Positions 22,444 through 35,311 of a DNA stretch of 64,000 nt are shown one piece after another (within the stretch, counting starts at the first letter, position 1; each line of letters starts with the position of its first letter). A model generated the notes under the pieces. It was not told the origin of the DNA and did not search any database. It saw only the letters and a list, made by a program, of their open reading frames with translations. Both the position numbers and the translations under genes were made by a program. The DNA comes from Acanthornis magna (lineage: Eukaryota; Chordata; Aves; Passeriformes; Acanthizidae), in assembly GCA_036785705.1 (NCBI GenBank), contig JAWUZG010000160.1, positions 248,001-312,000 of the forward strand, written 5' to 3'.

Positions 22444-25400
22444 TCACAACTTCCATTGTAGATCTTCGTAGATGTCACTGGGTTCCCACGGTTGCCCATT
22501 CGGCCCCAGCAGCTGCATGTAGGTCACCTGGGGATCCTCCACCGGGGGTGCCAGGGGCTTCGGGAGGGCCCTGTGTGGATAAGGGGCTGTGTGGGAGGGG
22601 ATGGGAGGTCCTGGGGATTTGGGTGAAAGGGGGTCGTGGCTGGAGCCCCCCACTCACCTGTCCTGGTGCTTCCTGGTGGCTGCAAAGGAAAGAGGTGGGG
22701 GTGACTGTGGGGTCCTTGGGGCCCTGACCCCGCACAGGAATCCTGAACCCCCACAGGACCCACAAATCCCTCCAGGATCCCTGAACATCCTTGAAGCCCC
22801 CCAGAATTCATGAACCTCCCCAGTGCCTCCAACCAAATAAGCCTCGACAACTCAAAGCCCGAGAGAGAGAGGGACACCCCTCAACCTCCCCCAGGACCCC
22901 TGAAAGAACCCCCAACATCACTGCATGACCCTCCAACACCTCCATAAACCCCACAGGAGCCCAGGCAAGGTTACTGGGGGTCTCAGCCCCACTACAAGTG
23001 GGTGCTGCCCTATCACTCCCCAACTGTGGGAGCCTTCCTAGACCTCCCTTTTGGGGACCCCCTGTCCCCACATTGTCACCCACCCAGGCAGTGCCACAGG
23101 GGCCAGCCCGCGATGACACCCAGGAGGAAGAGCAAGAACAACAGGGAAGAACTACCGACACCTGCAGCCACTGCAGGAAAGAGATGGGGACGTGTCAGAC
23201 TCACCCATCACCCCATGGGTCCCGCACTCCCCGTGAACCCATGTGACACCACCTGTGCCCCATTGGCCCCTCGGTGTCACCTCCAGGGTCAGCTCTGGGC
23301 TGAGCACCCGGAACACGCGGTGCCCGTCCAGCTGGTTGGTGGCCACGCACTGGTAGGTGCCCGAATGTCCCACATCAACATTCCCAAGATCCAAGAGGGG
23401 ACCCTGGGCCACCTTCTGCCTGTCGCACAGCCAGGTGAAGGTGACAGGTGCTGAGCCCACCTGCACCGAGCAGCGCAGGGTCACGGGGTCACCTCGGCGC
23501 ACCTGGTGTGCCAGAGGGCCAGGGGTGATGGTGGCATTGGCCACGGGCACTGCGGGGACAGAGATGGGGCTGAGGGTGGGGGGAGGGGCTGTCACCCGGT
23601 GTGGGGGGATGGGGATGAGGGTGGCATGGGTGGGATGGGGGATGCCGTGGTTGGGGTCACCCTCAGCCTGAGGGTTCCTGTCCCCCAGAACGGTGATTTT
23701 CACTCGGGGACTCTCAGACATGCTGTCCCTGTTGCTGGTCCTGCACTGGTAGTGGCCGCTGTCCTTGTCCCCAACGTGATTCAGCTCCAGGCGGGGGCCG
23801 GTGACCAGCGGTGTCTCCGAGCCCCCCCGGTGCCCGGAGAAGGACAGGGGACCTGTCCCCGTGCCCACCGCGCATCTAAGCACCAGGCGGTCACCCAGTG
23901 CCACCTGTCCCCTGGGGGGCTGTGCCACCAGGGACACCCCCAAGAGCGGGACCCCTGTGTGTAGAAAAAGGTGGATGGGAAACCCATGCGGGGTGGGGAA
24001 CATAGGGAGAGGAAGGAGCGGGACATGGAGAAGAGGACGGAGGGGACCACAGGGAGAAAGAAGGGGACCAAAGGAGGGATGCAGGGAGCCAGAGACTATG
24101 AAGAGACCCCCAGGGAGTGATGGCGGGACCCAGGCAGAGATAGGGGATGAGAGAGCGAGGGGCCTCAGGGAGGGATGTGGGGTCTCAGAGAGGGATCAGA
24201 AGAGTTGAGGAAGGGATTGGGGTGAGGAAGAGAGCAGAGTTTGAAAGACCCAAGTAGGGAAAGGAGACGCTAGGATGGAGCATGGACCTGGGAATGGGTG
24301 TGGGATGCCAGGGAAGGACGGGGCAACCTAAAGAGGAATGGAGGACCTGGACAGGGATGGGGGATCCTGGGAGGATTTCAGGGAGGGATGGAGGCACCCA
24401 GGCAGGGCTGGGGGACCCGGGGATGATGTCGGGGTTCCCGTGCCCATCCCCGCACTCACTGCGCACTGTGACGTGGAGCCGGGCGCTGCTCTTCCGCATG
24501 GCCCCCCCCTCGGAGCGCACCTCGCAGCTGTAATTGCCCGAGTGGGACACCCCCACGGCGGGCACCAGCAGCTGCGGGGACCCCTGCGGGCCCCCCACCA
24601 ACAGCCCGTCCCGGTAGAAGAGGTGCAGGAGGGGGGCTCGGGGCCGCAGGGGGCTGGGGGTGCTGAGGCAGCTGAGATTCAGGGGGGAACCCTCGGTGGG
24701 CTCGTGGGTACCCTCCAGCACCGGCACCGTGAAGAGCTCTGGGAAGGAGATGGGATGTGGGGACTGTAACTCTGAGTCTGCTGGGGAGTGGCTCTGGGGG
24801 TGTCAAGGTGTAAGGTATGAGGGTGTCGGGGTATCAGGTGCGGGCTGTGGGGGTGCTCACCATGCACGGTCACTGTCATTGTTGCTGACTTGTGCCATCG
24901 TGACATTCCCGAGCCCTCGAAGCCCCCGCAGTGGTAGCGGCCACTGTGGTGCAGCTGCAGGGGGAACAGGGACAGCTCGGTCCCATTGAGGGGCCCCTCC
25001 AGATCCTTCTCCTCATGGTAAAATTGCACCCCGGTGACCGAGTTATTCCACCAGCCCCGGCAGTGCAGTGTCACCGTGTCCCCCTCCAGCAGCGCCCACG
25101 TCGGCACCTGCAGCACCAGCTGATCTGTGGGACAGGGGTGTCCTGTCACACCGGAGATATCTTGGGAGCGCCGATGTCACCGAGAGGCACCAGGGGTCCC
25201 CCATTGCAATGCGGAGGTTCCATCACACTGGGATGCACTGGTGTGTACGGGGGATGCTCCAGTGACGCACTGTGATGTCCGCATGTGCAGGGGATGGGCT
25301 CTCATTGCAGGAGGGGTGTGAAGCCACCCAGGGCCCCAGCGGGGGCACAAATCCCTCTCTCACCATTTAAGATGCTCACGGGGGGACTGAGCCCGGTGCT

Positions 25401-26333
25401 GGGTCTCTCACACTGGTAGGTGCCACTCTCAGTGACAGTGAAGTGATCGAGCCTCTCTTTCCCCCAGAGCTGCCCGTCCTTGTACCAGGTGGTGGCATTG
25501 GGTGTCCATGAGCCCTGGCAGGTCAGTGTCACCTGGTCCCACAGCACCGCCGGTGTCCAGGGGGGCTCCACGAGGAGCTGGGTGGTCTGGGCACCTGCAG
25601 GTGACAGGGGACACCAGCCTGCCACGGTCAGTGTGGGGCTGGGGACAGAGGGTGGGGATATGGCATCTGCTGAGGACTCACCAGCGAGGCTGAGGGTCTG
25701 TGCAGGAAGGGAGAAGGGAGAAGGGCTGGGTGGGGTTAGCAGAGTGGGGACAACGGCACCTGGGGAACAGTGAGTGGCGTTGTCCCCAAACTATCCCCAT
25801 GGGGATACTGCTGTGGCACAGACGTCTCAGAGACACGGGCCACCCCAGGCTGAAGCATGACATGGGGACACTGTGGACACCCCGGCCATGGGGGCAGCAG
25901 CACTCCCCCTTGCTAGGACAGCTCACCTCCACAAGCCCCACGACCCCTGTCTCCATGGCTGGGGTGCCCATGATCCCGTTCCAATGGCACCTGTCCCCAA
26001 GGCGTGCTTGTCCCCTTGTCCTTGCCCATTTATCCTTGTCCCTCTGCCCCTGTACCCACAGCTGCCCCAGCCCCATAATGCCTCTCCCCATACCTCAGTC
26101 TCCCCATTTCTATCCCTCTGTTCCTGTCCCCACAGCCACTCTACTTCCCCAGTCACACTGAGGACCATGCACCCCATGGAGTGGCTCTGCTGGCATTGGG
26201 GACCTCAGGGGACCTCGCAGCCCCCCTGTGCCCCCTCCCCACCACTCTCTGCCTCACCGGGGCCCATCCCTGGGGCATCAGGCTGGTGCCCGGAGCACTC
26301 ACCCCACAGGAGCAGCACCACCTTCCCAGCCAT
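22444..26333 (-). CDS. FCRL-like inhibitory receptor copy 4, D1-D2-D3-(D4)-D5-TM-ITIM
   Basis: Exons on the minus strand: signal 26303-26333 (MAGKVVLLLW) and 25682-25702, D1 25364-25594, D2 24861-25124, D3 24460-24738, D4 23685-23954, D5 23253-23549, transmembrane 23084-23170, juxtamembrane 22658-22679, tail 22444-22570. All exons are open. The tail carries VTYMQL, a consensus ITIM expected to recruit SH2 phosphatases once phosphorylated, then a second tyrosine in SDIYEDL near the C terminus. Two splice defects stand out. The 21-nt signal exon has TG where the AG acceptor should be (25703-25704). D4 has GG for its donor and has lost its core Trp (FSGHRG). Skipping both keeps the frame (445 aa); using both gives 542 aa. 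It faces copy 3 tail to tail and copy 5 head to head. This is the best candidate in the array for a working inhibitory receptor. Confidence 0.75.
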
Positions 26334-26410
26334 CCCAGAGTCCCCGGCCATCTGGGCTGGCTGTCACACGTTGCTGGGGCCACCTGTCCTTTTTTGTGGC
26401 GCTCTTTGGC

Positions 26411-26432
26411 CAAAGGGGAAGGAAGCGAGGTC
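26411..26432 (+). promoter_or_regulatory. PU.1-like purine box, copy 4 promoter
   Basis: CAAAGGGGAAGGAAGCGAGG and two more bases, about 80 bp upstream of the minus-strand ATG. Confidence 0.5.
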
Positions 26433-27311
26433 ACATTTCGTCCCCATGTGTAGGTGGCCCTTAGTGGGGGCAGGGTGGGGACAGGCTGGGGGCAGGGTGT
26501 GGACATGGTGGGGACATGATGGTCCCAGGAGTGGGGGGCTCAGGAGATCTGGGGATCTCAGGATGGGTGTCCTGGGGCAATGGGGGCCCAGGGAATGGAG
26601 GTCTTGAGAAGGAGGACTCACAGGGAATGGCTGTCTGGGGAATGGGGGTCCCCATGCATGGGGGGTTCCAAGAATGGGGGTTCCAGGGGAACGTGGTAAC
26701 CAGGGACTGTGGTCATGGGGTGTGGGTCCCAGGGACAGCGGTGTGGGGGGAAATAAGGGGACCCTTGGGAACAGGGGATCCTTGGGGAATGGGGGGAGCG
26801 TGTTGGATCAAGGGAATGGGGGTCCTGGGCAATGGGAGTCCATTTATGGTGGCCCCAGGGAGAGGGGACCTAAGGAATGGGGGTCCTATTTTTGGGTTCC
26901 CAGGGCAATGGGGGTCTCAGAGACAGGCAGTGTCTCGGTGGGCACGTGGGTCACAGCTCCTTCATTGTATGCCTCAGATTTTGGGGTGACCCAGGGCACA
27001 TCAAAGTCCCCCAGCTTGGGGGGGTCCTCATGGGGATACTGGGGGCCTCTGATATACTCTAGGGATGACCAGTTCACCCCCAAAGTTTTTTCCTTTCTCC
27101 ATATTTTTTTTCTCATTTTCCCCATTTTCACACTACTTCCCCCACCGTCCCCCACGCCCCCCAGTCCCCGGCTCAGTAATCCCAGGGAGCACCTGAGCTG
27201 GTACTGGGTGGGGAGGACTCTGGGGGGGTGGAAAAGCGATTTGGGGGGCTGCAGCGAGGGGTAGAGGGGGCCTGCTTTGGGGGATGGGAGTGTCTGGCTG
27301 TGCCCCCCCAA

Positions 27312-27331
27312 CACTTTCACTTTCTCTTTCC
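27312..27331 (-). promoter_or_regulatory. ISRE/ETS-IRF-like element upstream of copy 4
   Basis: On the minus strand it reads GGAAAGAGAAAGTGAAAGTG, identical to the copy 2 element, and lies about 980 bp before the ATG. Confidence 0.6.
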
Positions 27332-29121
27332 TGCAGCAGAAGGAAGAGGCCATTTGTGCTGAGAGTCAGATGGGGGGGACAGTTCCGTCCTTGAAGGGGC
27401 ACATCCAGGAGGGTCCTGTCCTGGGGATCCTGTCCCAGGCGTGACACATCCCAGCATGGGGGCTCCTGTCCTGGGGGATGGCAGTTCTGGGGGTGTCCAG
27501 ACTTCTCCATTGTTGCCCATCCCCGGGAGGATCTGAGCCGGGAAGAGCAGCTTGGGAATGGAGCCCCAGGCAGGAAGGAGCTCCCAAACTCCTCCTCCTT
27601 GTAGCCTGTGTCCATCCAAGGCTGGGGCCCAGCCATGGCACAGCCCCACTGCCCAGGGATGGCCATTGGCCAGCCCTGCTCTGGCCAGCCCCAGGGGACA
27701 GCCAGGACCTGAGGCTTCCAGCCGCCCCCTTGGCTTTGATTCTCGCAGCTTTAGTGCTGCTCCAAGGTGAGAATTGTGTGGGGAAAAAGGCCTGGCTGTG
27801 GTTTGCTCAGCCCTGCAAGAAGCACAAAAACCAATGGGAGCCCAAGCAGTGGCTCTGTGAGGGCCTGTGATGGTTTTGAGAGCAGGGCTGGCTGGAAACC
27901 ACCCCCTGCAGGGGCAGCTGTGAGGGGAGCAGTCTGGAAATGCAGCAATTGATCATTTTGTCCCTCTGGCCAAGGGGCTGAGAGAGCCCCAAAACTCCTG
28001 CAAAGACAACAACAATCTGCTCAACAACCTGACCTGGACCCTCCTCCTTCCTGCACAAAACCTACAGCCCTTTGGAAGCTCCTGGAAAGAATGTTTGTTT
28101 TCTGGCTGTGGCCACCAGATGAGAGTGAAAAGTGTGGAAATATCGAGCGGGGGCTCCACACATGGATCCAGGGATCAGGGAGTGAGAGCAGGAGCAGGGA
28201 ATGCCCAGGCAGGAGAATTCAGGGCAGGATGGAGTGGATTTTCCAGGGAATCAGACCCTGAGGGACACATGGGCATTTCCACAGATTGCTGTGCAGTGGT
28301 CCAAGGATGGACAGAGTTGTTCCCTTTTGGGAGCCAAATCCATGGGAAGTAAATCAAGTCTCAGGGTAGGAATGAGGAAAATGGGAAGAGTTCCTAAATA
28401 TGGCCCAAGAAAAGCCTTCTTTTTGGGGTTGGTTGCTGCCCAGCAGCCAGGGAAGAATGCCATGGACCTGTTGGACACTCAGGGACATTCCTCATTCTGT
28501 ATTATCCACAGGCAAATGCTGCTGTGGGATGCACCAATGGGCTCCTAAAGGGAACCATAAAGCCTCAGTTCTTTGTGATTTTTGTTTTTACTGTGAGCAA
28601 CTTGTTGGAGACCAACTATTAAAATGATCCCATAAACCCGACCATTTTGTCTTTGTCAATTTGATTTTGGCTGAGTTTATTTTTCATTACTGGAAAAGAA
28701 ATGGTGTGGGAAAAGCATTTTACCTTTATCCTATAGATGTATAATTTGTCTCAACCAATTGGGAATGGGGGAATTCAATCAAATTTAGTCTGGGAATTAC
28801 CATTGTGCAGGCAAGGTCCTAATAGGGCACTTCTGGAGCTGGGGCACCCCAGAGGTCACAGTGCCCCACAGGGGACAGCGGGGGTGGTCAGGTCACCCCG
28901 CGACAGGAGTGCCAAGGATGTGCCAAGTTTGGGGCAGGGATCCCACAGGACGTGTCACCCCCAGAGCAAGGACCCTCCATGACAAGACGTCCCCCCAGAT
29001 GTGTCACCACACCAGAAGAGCCCTTTTCCCCCAGGACAGGACCCCCCTGGATGTGCCCCCCAGGACAGAACCCACCCCCCCGTTTGACTCTCAGTACAGA
29101 CAGCCTCTTCCTTCTGCCGCA

Positions 29122-29141
29122 GGAAAGAGAAAGTGGAAGTG
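29122..29141 (+). promoter_or_regulatory. ISRE/ETS-IRF-like element upstream of copy 5
   Basis: GGAAAGAGAAAGTGGAAGTG, 976 bp before the ATG. The second GAAA is GGAA here. Confidence 0.5.
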
Positions 29142-30000
29142 CTGGGGTGGCACAACTGGACACCCCCATCCCCCACAGCCCCCCACCCTCCCTTGCACTC
29201 TTTTTTCCCCTCTCCCTGTGGTCCCCCAACGTATTCCCTGCTCAGGTGCTCCCTGGGATTGCTGGGCCAGGAACTGGGAGGGGAAGAGAGTGGGGCATGA
29301 GGTGTGAAAGTGAGGAAAATAAAGAAAGAAAAGAAATTAAAAGAGGAAAAAGCCCCGGGGTTGGGGGCACAGTCCTGGAGCAACCTGGGACCCACCTGGG
29401 GTGACCTCCAGGGCATGAGCATTTGGGGGATTGTACCAGACCCTGGTCTCCCCAAAATCTGACGCACTGAAGGAGCTGAGACCCACGTGCCTACCCAGCC
29501 ACTGCCAGTCCCTGGGACCCCCATTCCCCTGGGAACCTAATCATGGGACCCCCATTCCTTATGTCCTGTCTCCCTCAAGCCCCCATCCTGGGATTTCCAT
29601 TCCCCAGAATCCCCAATCCCCTTGATCCTATCCCATAGGTCCCCCATTTCCTCAGGAGCTCCTTTTCTAATGGGGTCCCCCATTCCCCTGGGTCCCCATT
29701 CCCCAAGCAGCCCCAACCCTGTGACCTGCATCCCAAATCCCTGGAGCCCTTGATCTCCTGGGAATGCTGTCCCTGGAATCCCCCATCCATGGGGACCCCC
29801 ATTCCCATGGCACCTCCATTCCCTGCACCCCATCTCCTCAGACCCCCTATTCAATTGACCCCCCTTCCCCTAGGACCCCATCCTTGGCTCCCCATGTCTC
29901 CAGATGTTCCATTCCTGGGAACATCGTGTCCCACCATGTCTCCACCCTGTCCCTACCCTGCCCCCACCAAGGGCGGCCTACACGTGGGGATGAAACCTGG

Positions 30001-30020
30001 CCTCGTTTCCTTCCTCTTTG
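30001..30020 (-). promoter_or_regulatory. PU.1-like purine box, copy 5 promoter
   Basis: Minus strand CAAAGAGGAAGGAAACGAGG contains AAAGAGGAAG, the closest match to the PU.1 consensus in the array. It lies about 80 bp before the ATG. Confidence 0.55.
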
Positions 30021-30097
30021 CCTGAGAAACCACCACCCAGGGCATCGGTAGCTTCAGCAGTGTGTGACAGCCAGCCGGGATGGCCGGGGACACCGGG

Positions 30098-33000
30098 ATG
30101 GCTGGGAAGGTGGCACTGCTCCCGTGGGGTGAGTGCCCCGGGCACGGGCCTGATGCCCAGGGGATGGGCCCTGGTGAGGCAGAGAGCGGTGGGGAGGGGG
30201 CACAGGGGGGCTGTGGGGTCCCCTGAGGTCCCCCATGCCAGCAGAGCCACTCCATGGGGGTGGACCCTTCTGGTGTAATAGGAGTTGTGTGGTTGCCATG
30301 GTACAGAAAAGGGGGGACAGGAGCAGGGGGTTCAGAGGTGGGGACAGGAACAGGGGGACATGCGTGCAGGCACACGAATGGGGGAACTGCATTGTGGTGA
30401 CAGGAGAAAAGGGACAGGGATTTGGGGACAGGTGCCTTGGGGCTGGGGCAGCTGTGGGGACAGGGACAGGGGAACAGGGATGCAGGGACAGGGACAAGGG
30501 ACAAGCAACATGCGGATGTGGCCATGGGGACAGGTGCCATGGGAAAGAGAGCATGGGCACAGAGCCATGGGGTTGTGGCCATGGGGGACAGGTGCCATGG
30601 GGCTGGTGGAGGTGATCTTTGCCAGCATGGGCTGGCTGTGATGTCCCCATGCCCACTGTGTCCACTGTGTCCCCACATCCTACCTCAACCCAGGGTGGCT
30701 GTGGGGTCCCCATCCCTGAGACTTCCATGCCACAGAGATGTGGCACATGGGCATCTGTGACACAGACGTGTCCTGTGGCCACTTCAGATCTCTTGGGAAC
30801 TGTCTCCATGAATGCTTTCCCACAAGAACCAGATAACCCCCCACATTCTGTCCCTGGATGCCACTGTCCTCATGGGGCGAACCCCACCCACATCTGCCTC
30901 TTCTCTCTTCCAGCCCAAACCCTCAGCCTCGCTGGTGAGTCCTCAGGAGGATGCCATGTCCCCATCCTGCTATCCCCAGCCTCGCCGTGGCCCTGGCAGG
31001 CTGGTGTCCCCTGTCACCCACAGGTGCCCAGACCACCCAGCTCCTCGTGGATCCCTCCTGGACACCGGCGGTGCTGTGGGACCAGGTGACACTGACCTGC
31101 CAGGGCTCGGGGACCCCCAGTGCCACCATCTGGTACAAGGACGGGCAGAGCTGGGGGAAGGAGGCACCTGACCACTTCTTTGTCACCAAGAGTGACACCT
31201 ACCAGTGTGACAGAGCCAACACCGGGCTCAGCCCTCCCGTGAGCATCTTAAATGGTGAGGGGTGTAATGGGGATGGATGCCTTCCTGGAGGGCTCTGGGT
31301 GTGCTTCATTCCATGGGTGGCCTCACCTCTCGTGTGACGAGAGTCCTTCCCCTACACATGGGGACCTCCCAGTACGTCAGGGGATCATCCCTTGCAAATA
31401 TCCCAATGCAATGGGAACCCTGTGCTTCAACGGGGGACACATGGTGCCCCCTGTTTCTATCAGGACCCCCCACCTGACGAGACCCCCTTGTCCCACAGAC
31501 TGGCTGGTGCTGCAAGTGCCAGCGCAGGTGCTCCTGGAGGGGGACACAGTGACACTGCGCTGCCGGGGCTGGCAAGACAAGTCGGTCACTGGAGTGCGAT
31601 TTTACCACGATGAGAAGGATCTGAGAGTGTTCGTCTGGGGAACAGAGCTGTCCCTGCTCCCGCTGCAGTTGCATCACAGCGGCCACTACCACTGTGGGGG
31701 CTGGGTGAGCCCCGCACTGTCACTGTGGCGGGAGTCGGTGCCGGTGATGGTGGCAGTGCACGGTGAGCACCCCCACAGCCGGACCCCGGTACCCTGACAC
31801 TCCCACAGCCTCTCCCCAGTGAACTCGGGGTCACTGTGTCCCTCCACAGTGACAGTGACAGCGAACACCGAGCACGCCAACAACCCCAGCACTCTGATAC
31901 CCCAACACCCGCACACAGCCTCCTTGCAGCGGACTCAGACTCACTGTTGTTCCCCCACCTCCCATCTCTTCCCAGAGCTCTTCTCGGTGCCGGTGCTGGA
32001 GGGTACCCACGAGCCCACCGAGGGTTCCCCCCTGAATCTCAGCTGCCTCAGCACCCCCAGCCCCCTGCGGCCCCGAGCCACCCTCCTGCACCTCTTCTAC
32101 CGGGACGGGCAGTGGGTGGGGGGCCCGCAGGTGTCCCCGCAGCTGCTGGTGCCCGCCGTGGGGGTGTCCCACTCGGGCAATTACAGCTGCGAGGTGCGCT
32201 CCGAGTGGGGGGCCGTGCGGAAGAGCAGCGCCCGGCTCCGCGTCACAGTGCGCAGTGAGTGAAGGGATGGGGGGTCCCAGCACTCATGGCATCCCCCATC
32301 CCACACATCATATCCCCATCCCGACCCCGTACCAGGTGACAGCCATGGCGTCCGGGGGTCACAGTCCTGGGTGAAGGGGTCTCTGTCCCCAGGTGCCACC
32401 GTGCATAGACTTCCTCCTCCTCCCCATCCCACACTCATCCCCCTCCCCCCACGCTGGGTGACAGCCGCTCCCCCACCCTCAGCCCCATCTCTGTCCCCGC
32501 AGTGCCCGTGGCCAATGCCACCATCACCCCTGGCCCCCCGGCACACCAGGTGTACCCAGGTGACCCCGTGACCCTGTGCTGCTTGGTTCAGGTGGGCTCA
32601 GCACCTGTCACCTTCACCTGGCTGCGCGATGGGCAGGAGGTGGCCCAGGGTCCCCTCCTGGAGTTTGGGCACATCGACGTTGGACATTCGGGCACCTACC
32701 AGTGTGTGGCCACCAACCAGCTGGATGGGCACCACGTGTTCCGGGCACTCAGCCCAGAGCTGGCCCTGGAGGTGACATCACAGGCACACAGGGACACAGG
32801 TGGGGTCACACAGGGTCACTGGAGGCTGCAGCACCCCCGAGGTGACAGGTGACCCCAATGTGTGATGTTTCTTCTCTGTCCCCAGCAGTGGCTGTGGGGG
32901 TTGGTGGGACCCTCCTGTTCCTGGTCCTGCTCCTGGGTGTCATCGGCAGCTGTCACTGGTGGCACCGCATGGGTGGGTGATAGTGGAGGGGGACAGGGGT

Positions 33001-33743
33001 CCTGAAAGGCAATGGGAAGTCCCCAGTATGGAGGGGCAATGGGGTGGCAATCAATGCCCCTGACCTGGGGGAGCTGAGCCCCCTGGTGACCTTGGCTCAG
33101 CATCTTGGGGAGCTTGGGGGCATTTTGGATGGTCCTTGTTCATCCTGGAGGGGACTTGAGGATTATTGGGGTGGCACTGGGAGCTCCTGGCATTTTTGTG
33201 GAGGTGTTGTAGGATCATGCAGGGATTTTGGGTGGTGTTCAGAGATCCTGGGGGATTCCCTGTCCCTGCCAAGCTTGCTGGTGCTTGGGGGTCCTGAAGG
33301 GAATCGGGGGTACAGTGAGGACTCAGGAGGGATCAGATGCCATGGGGATCCCATGATCACACCCCAACCCCCTTTTCCTTGCAGCTGCCAGGAAGTCCCC
33401 AGACAGGTGAGTGGGGGGCTCTGGCCATGACTTCTGTTTCCGCCCTCCCCAGAGAGTGCCCCCACATCCCTATATCCCTGCAGGGTCTTCCTGGAGCCCC
33501 TGTCCCCCCTGAAGGAGGTGGAGGTGCTGAACACTCATGTGGTGGGCACCGAGCAGGCAGAGGGTGAGTACAGGGGAGGGACCAGGGACATGTAACCCAC
33601 GGGTGCCACCCCCAACCCAGGTCCCCCCGCCAGTGTCTCTTTCAGGGCCCCAGGTGGGTACCCTGTTCTCCCTCCCCGCAGGAACCACAAGTGATCAATG
33701 CGGAGCTGCCAAGACCCCACAAGTGACTGCGAGGCCCCAGTGA
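30098..33743 (+). CDS. FCRL-like receptor copy 5, D1-D2-D3-D5-TM, no ITIM
   Basis: Exons: signal 30098-30128 and 30914-30934, D1 31024-31254, D2 31499-31762, D3 31976-32254, D5 32503-32799, transmembrane 32886-32972, juxtamembrane 33385-33406, tails 33484-33563 and 33646-33743. All splice sites used are AG/GT and the sum is an open frame of 469 aa. D4 is physically missing, so D3 and D5 are separated by a 248-nt intron. The first tail motif is VLNTHV (Tyr to Asn). The ITIM relic near 33691 would read VINAEL and is out of frame with the predicted splice, giving an ending in TPQVTARPQ. The protein therefore has no tyrosine motif. A proline in the signal core (ALLPW) is unusual and could weaken secretion. 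This is the cleanest complete gene model in the window. Confidence 0.8.
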
Positions 33744-33981
33744 CATCTACGAGAAGATGTTGTGACACTGGGGGGGCTGGGAGTCACCAGGGGTCACTGG
33801 AGGTCCCCATCTCTGGGCACTCAGACCTCTGTTTTTCCCCCCAGTGCCCCATGGGTTCCCAACCTGACTTGGGAGGAGATCATGAATGGGGGGTCCCCAT
33901 GTGGATCTGCGCAGCATGGCCAGTGCTGCCCATTCTCCCTCCCAGTGCCAGGGCGGCACAGCACCCTGTTATTGGGACCAA

Positions 33982-33987
33982 AATAAA
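33982..33987 (+). terminator. Polyadenylation signal AATAAA of copy 5
   Basis: Canonical hexamer about 240 bases past the stop, in the same context as copies 1 and 2. Confidence 0.7.
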
Positions 33988-35291
33988 GCTTTTTGGTTCA
34001 ACTGGAAGAAGTGGTTTTTATTTTTTCAGCTCTGTCAAGCTTTAGGAATAAGATTCTCCATTTTCAGGCTTCTCCTAAAACCAGGAGCTGCTGCACCTCC
34101 CCTCCAACCGGAAGCACAAGAGGCCTGGTAGAACAGTGGGAGTTCAGGGCAAAACTCTGTAATTCGGTGCGATCATACATTCCCTTCAAATGGTGAACTT
34201 TGGATTCTGTATCGGAGGCTCTGGAGGTGTCTTGGTTTGAAAGACAGGTATCTGCCAAGAACGGCAGGAACCTTCCTTGGATGAAAAATATGACCGCCTT
34301 CCCTCCAAATTATTATAACTTTGAAATTACAGAGCTTTCAGGCAAAGATAAAGGAATAACAATTGTTTACTAGGACATATATGTATTACAAGACAAACAA
34401 ACAAGAGCAGCAACGACAAACAAAACCAGAATCCCAACAACAGCCTTCTCTGGGTGGCCAAAGCGCCCTCCCCTTGGATGGGCACAGGCTGCAAGGAGGA
34501 GGAGTTTGGGAGCTCCTTCCTGCCTGGGGCTCCATTCCCAAGCTGCTCTTCCTGACTCAGATCCTCCCAGGGATGAGCAAGAAGGGAGAAGTTTGGAACA
34601 AGTTTTCTCCCAAAACCCAATAAACCTGAAATGTCCCAACCCCTCAGGACAGAAACCCCATGGGGGGATGAAGAGCCGGAGAGGTTGGGGGCAGCCCCCA
34701 ACAGCTTCACAAATGTTTCATCTGGAGGGCCTCGTCCATCTGGTTCCCAGCACTGAGGTGTTGCAGAGTTTGTGGGGATGGCTGTGGGCTTTGGGTGTTT
34801 TTGCGGTGTCTGTACTGTCCCTGACTGACACCCACCCTATGTCACCCCCTACTGTCACCCCCCATTGTGCTTTCACCCCCACAGAATGGTCTTGGTGGGC
34901 TGTGGGATGGGGTGGAGGTGCTGCACCTGTGAGGGTTCCCAAAGGGGATTGAGGGCTCCCAAATGGACAGGGGCAGCCAATGAGGGGTTGTGGACTTGGC
35001 ACATCACCCCCCAATTTGGGACAACCCAGAGGTCACTGCACCCCACTGGGGACAGTGGAGGTGGGCAAGACCCCCACCAAGACGGGGTCCCCAGGATGTG
35101 CCACTCCTGGGACAGGACTTCCTCAGGAAATGTGTCCAGGGACCCTTCCAGAACTGCCATCGGCCTGGACAGGACCCCTCCAGCAGGGATGTGTCACCCC
35201 AGGAACAGGACCTCCCTGGATATGCTCCCCAGGACAGAACCCACCTCTCCCCCCCAACTCTCAGCACAAATGGCCTCTTCCTTCTGCTGCA
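33988..35291. other. Intergenic spacer between copies 5 and 6
   Basis: It contains a 5' fragment of the TGTCTTGG-type LTR (34228 to about 34470) joined to a fragment of the common spacer module, then the conserved upstream module. No coding exon was recognised. Confidence 0.55.
34228..34470 (+). mobile_element. 5' fragment of a TGTCTTGG-type LTR
   Basis: It starts TGTCTTGGTTTGAAAGACAG and matches the first quarter of the solo LTRs at 40721 and 55132 (minus). It breaks off where spacer sequence begins. Confidence 0.6.
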
Positions 35292-35311
35292 GGAAAGGGA
35301 AAGTGAAAGTG
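35292..35311 (+). promoter_or_regulatory. ISRE/ETS-IRF-like element upstream of copy 6
   Basis: GGAAAGGGAAAGTGAAAGTG, 961 bp before the ATG. Confidence 0.55.

Larger units (their letters stand above)
26334..30097. repeat. Divergent intergenic block 4-5 (partner 58228-61975)
   Basis: This head-to-head spacer of about 3.76 kb shares its order of segments with the 3.75 kb spacer between copies 8 and 9: promoter, ISRE-like element, spacer module, AT-rich stretch (about 28560-28800), ISRE-like element, promoter. No coding exon seen. The AT-rich stretch is found only in these two blocks. Confidence 0.75.

Noticed and set aside
33646..33743. A 28-nt intron in the last exon of copies 1, 2 and 5 that would restore the ITIM frame
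   Set aside because: GT and AG are present, but 28 nt is below what vertebrate spliceosomes handle. The frame shift is more likely real decay.
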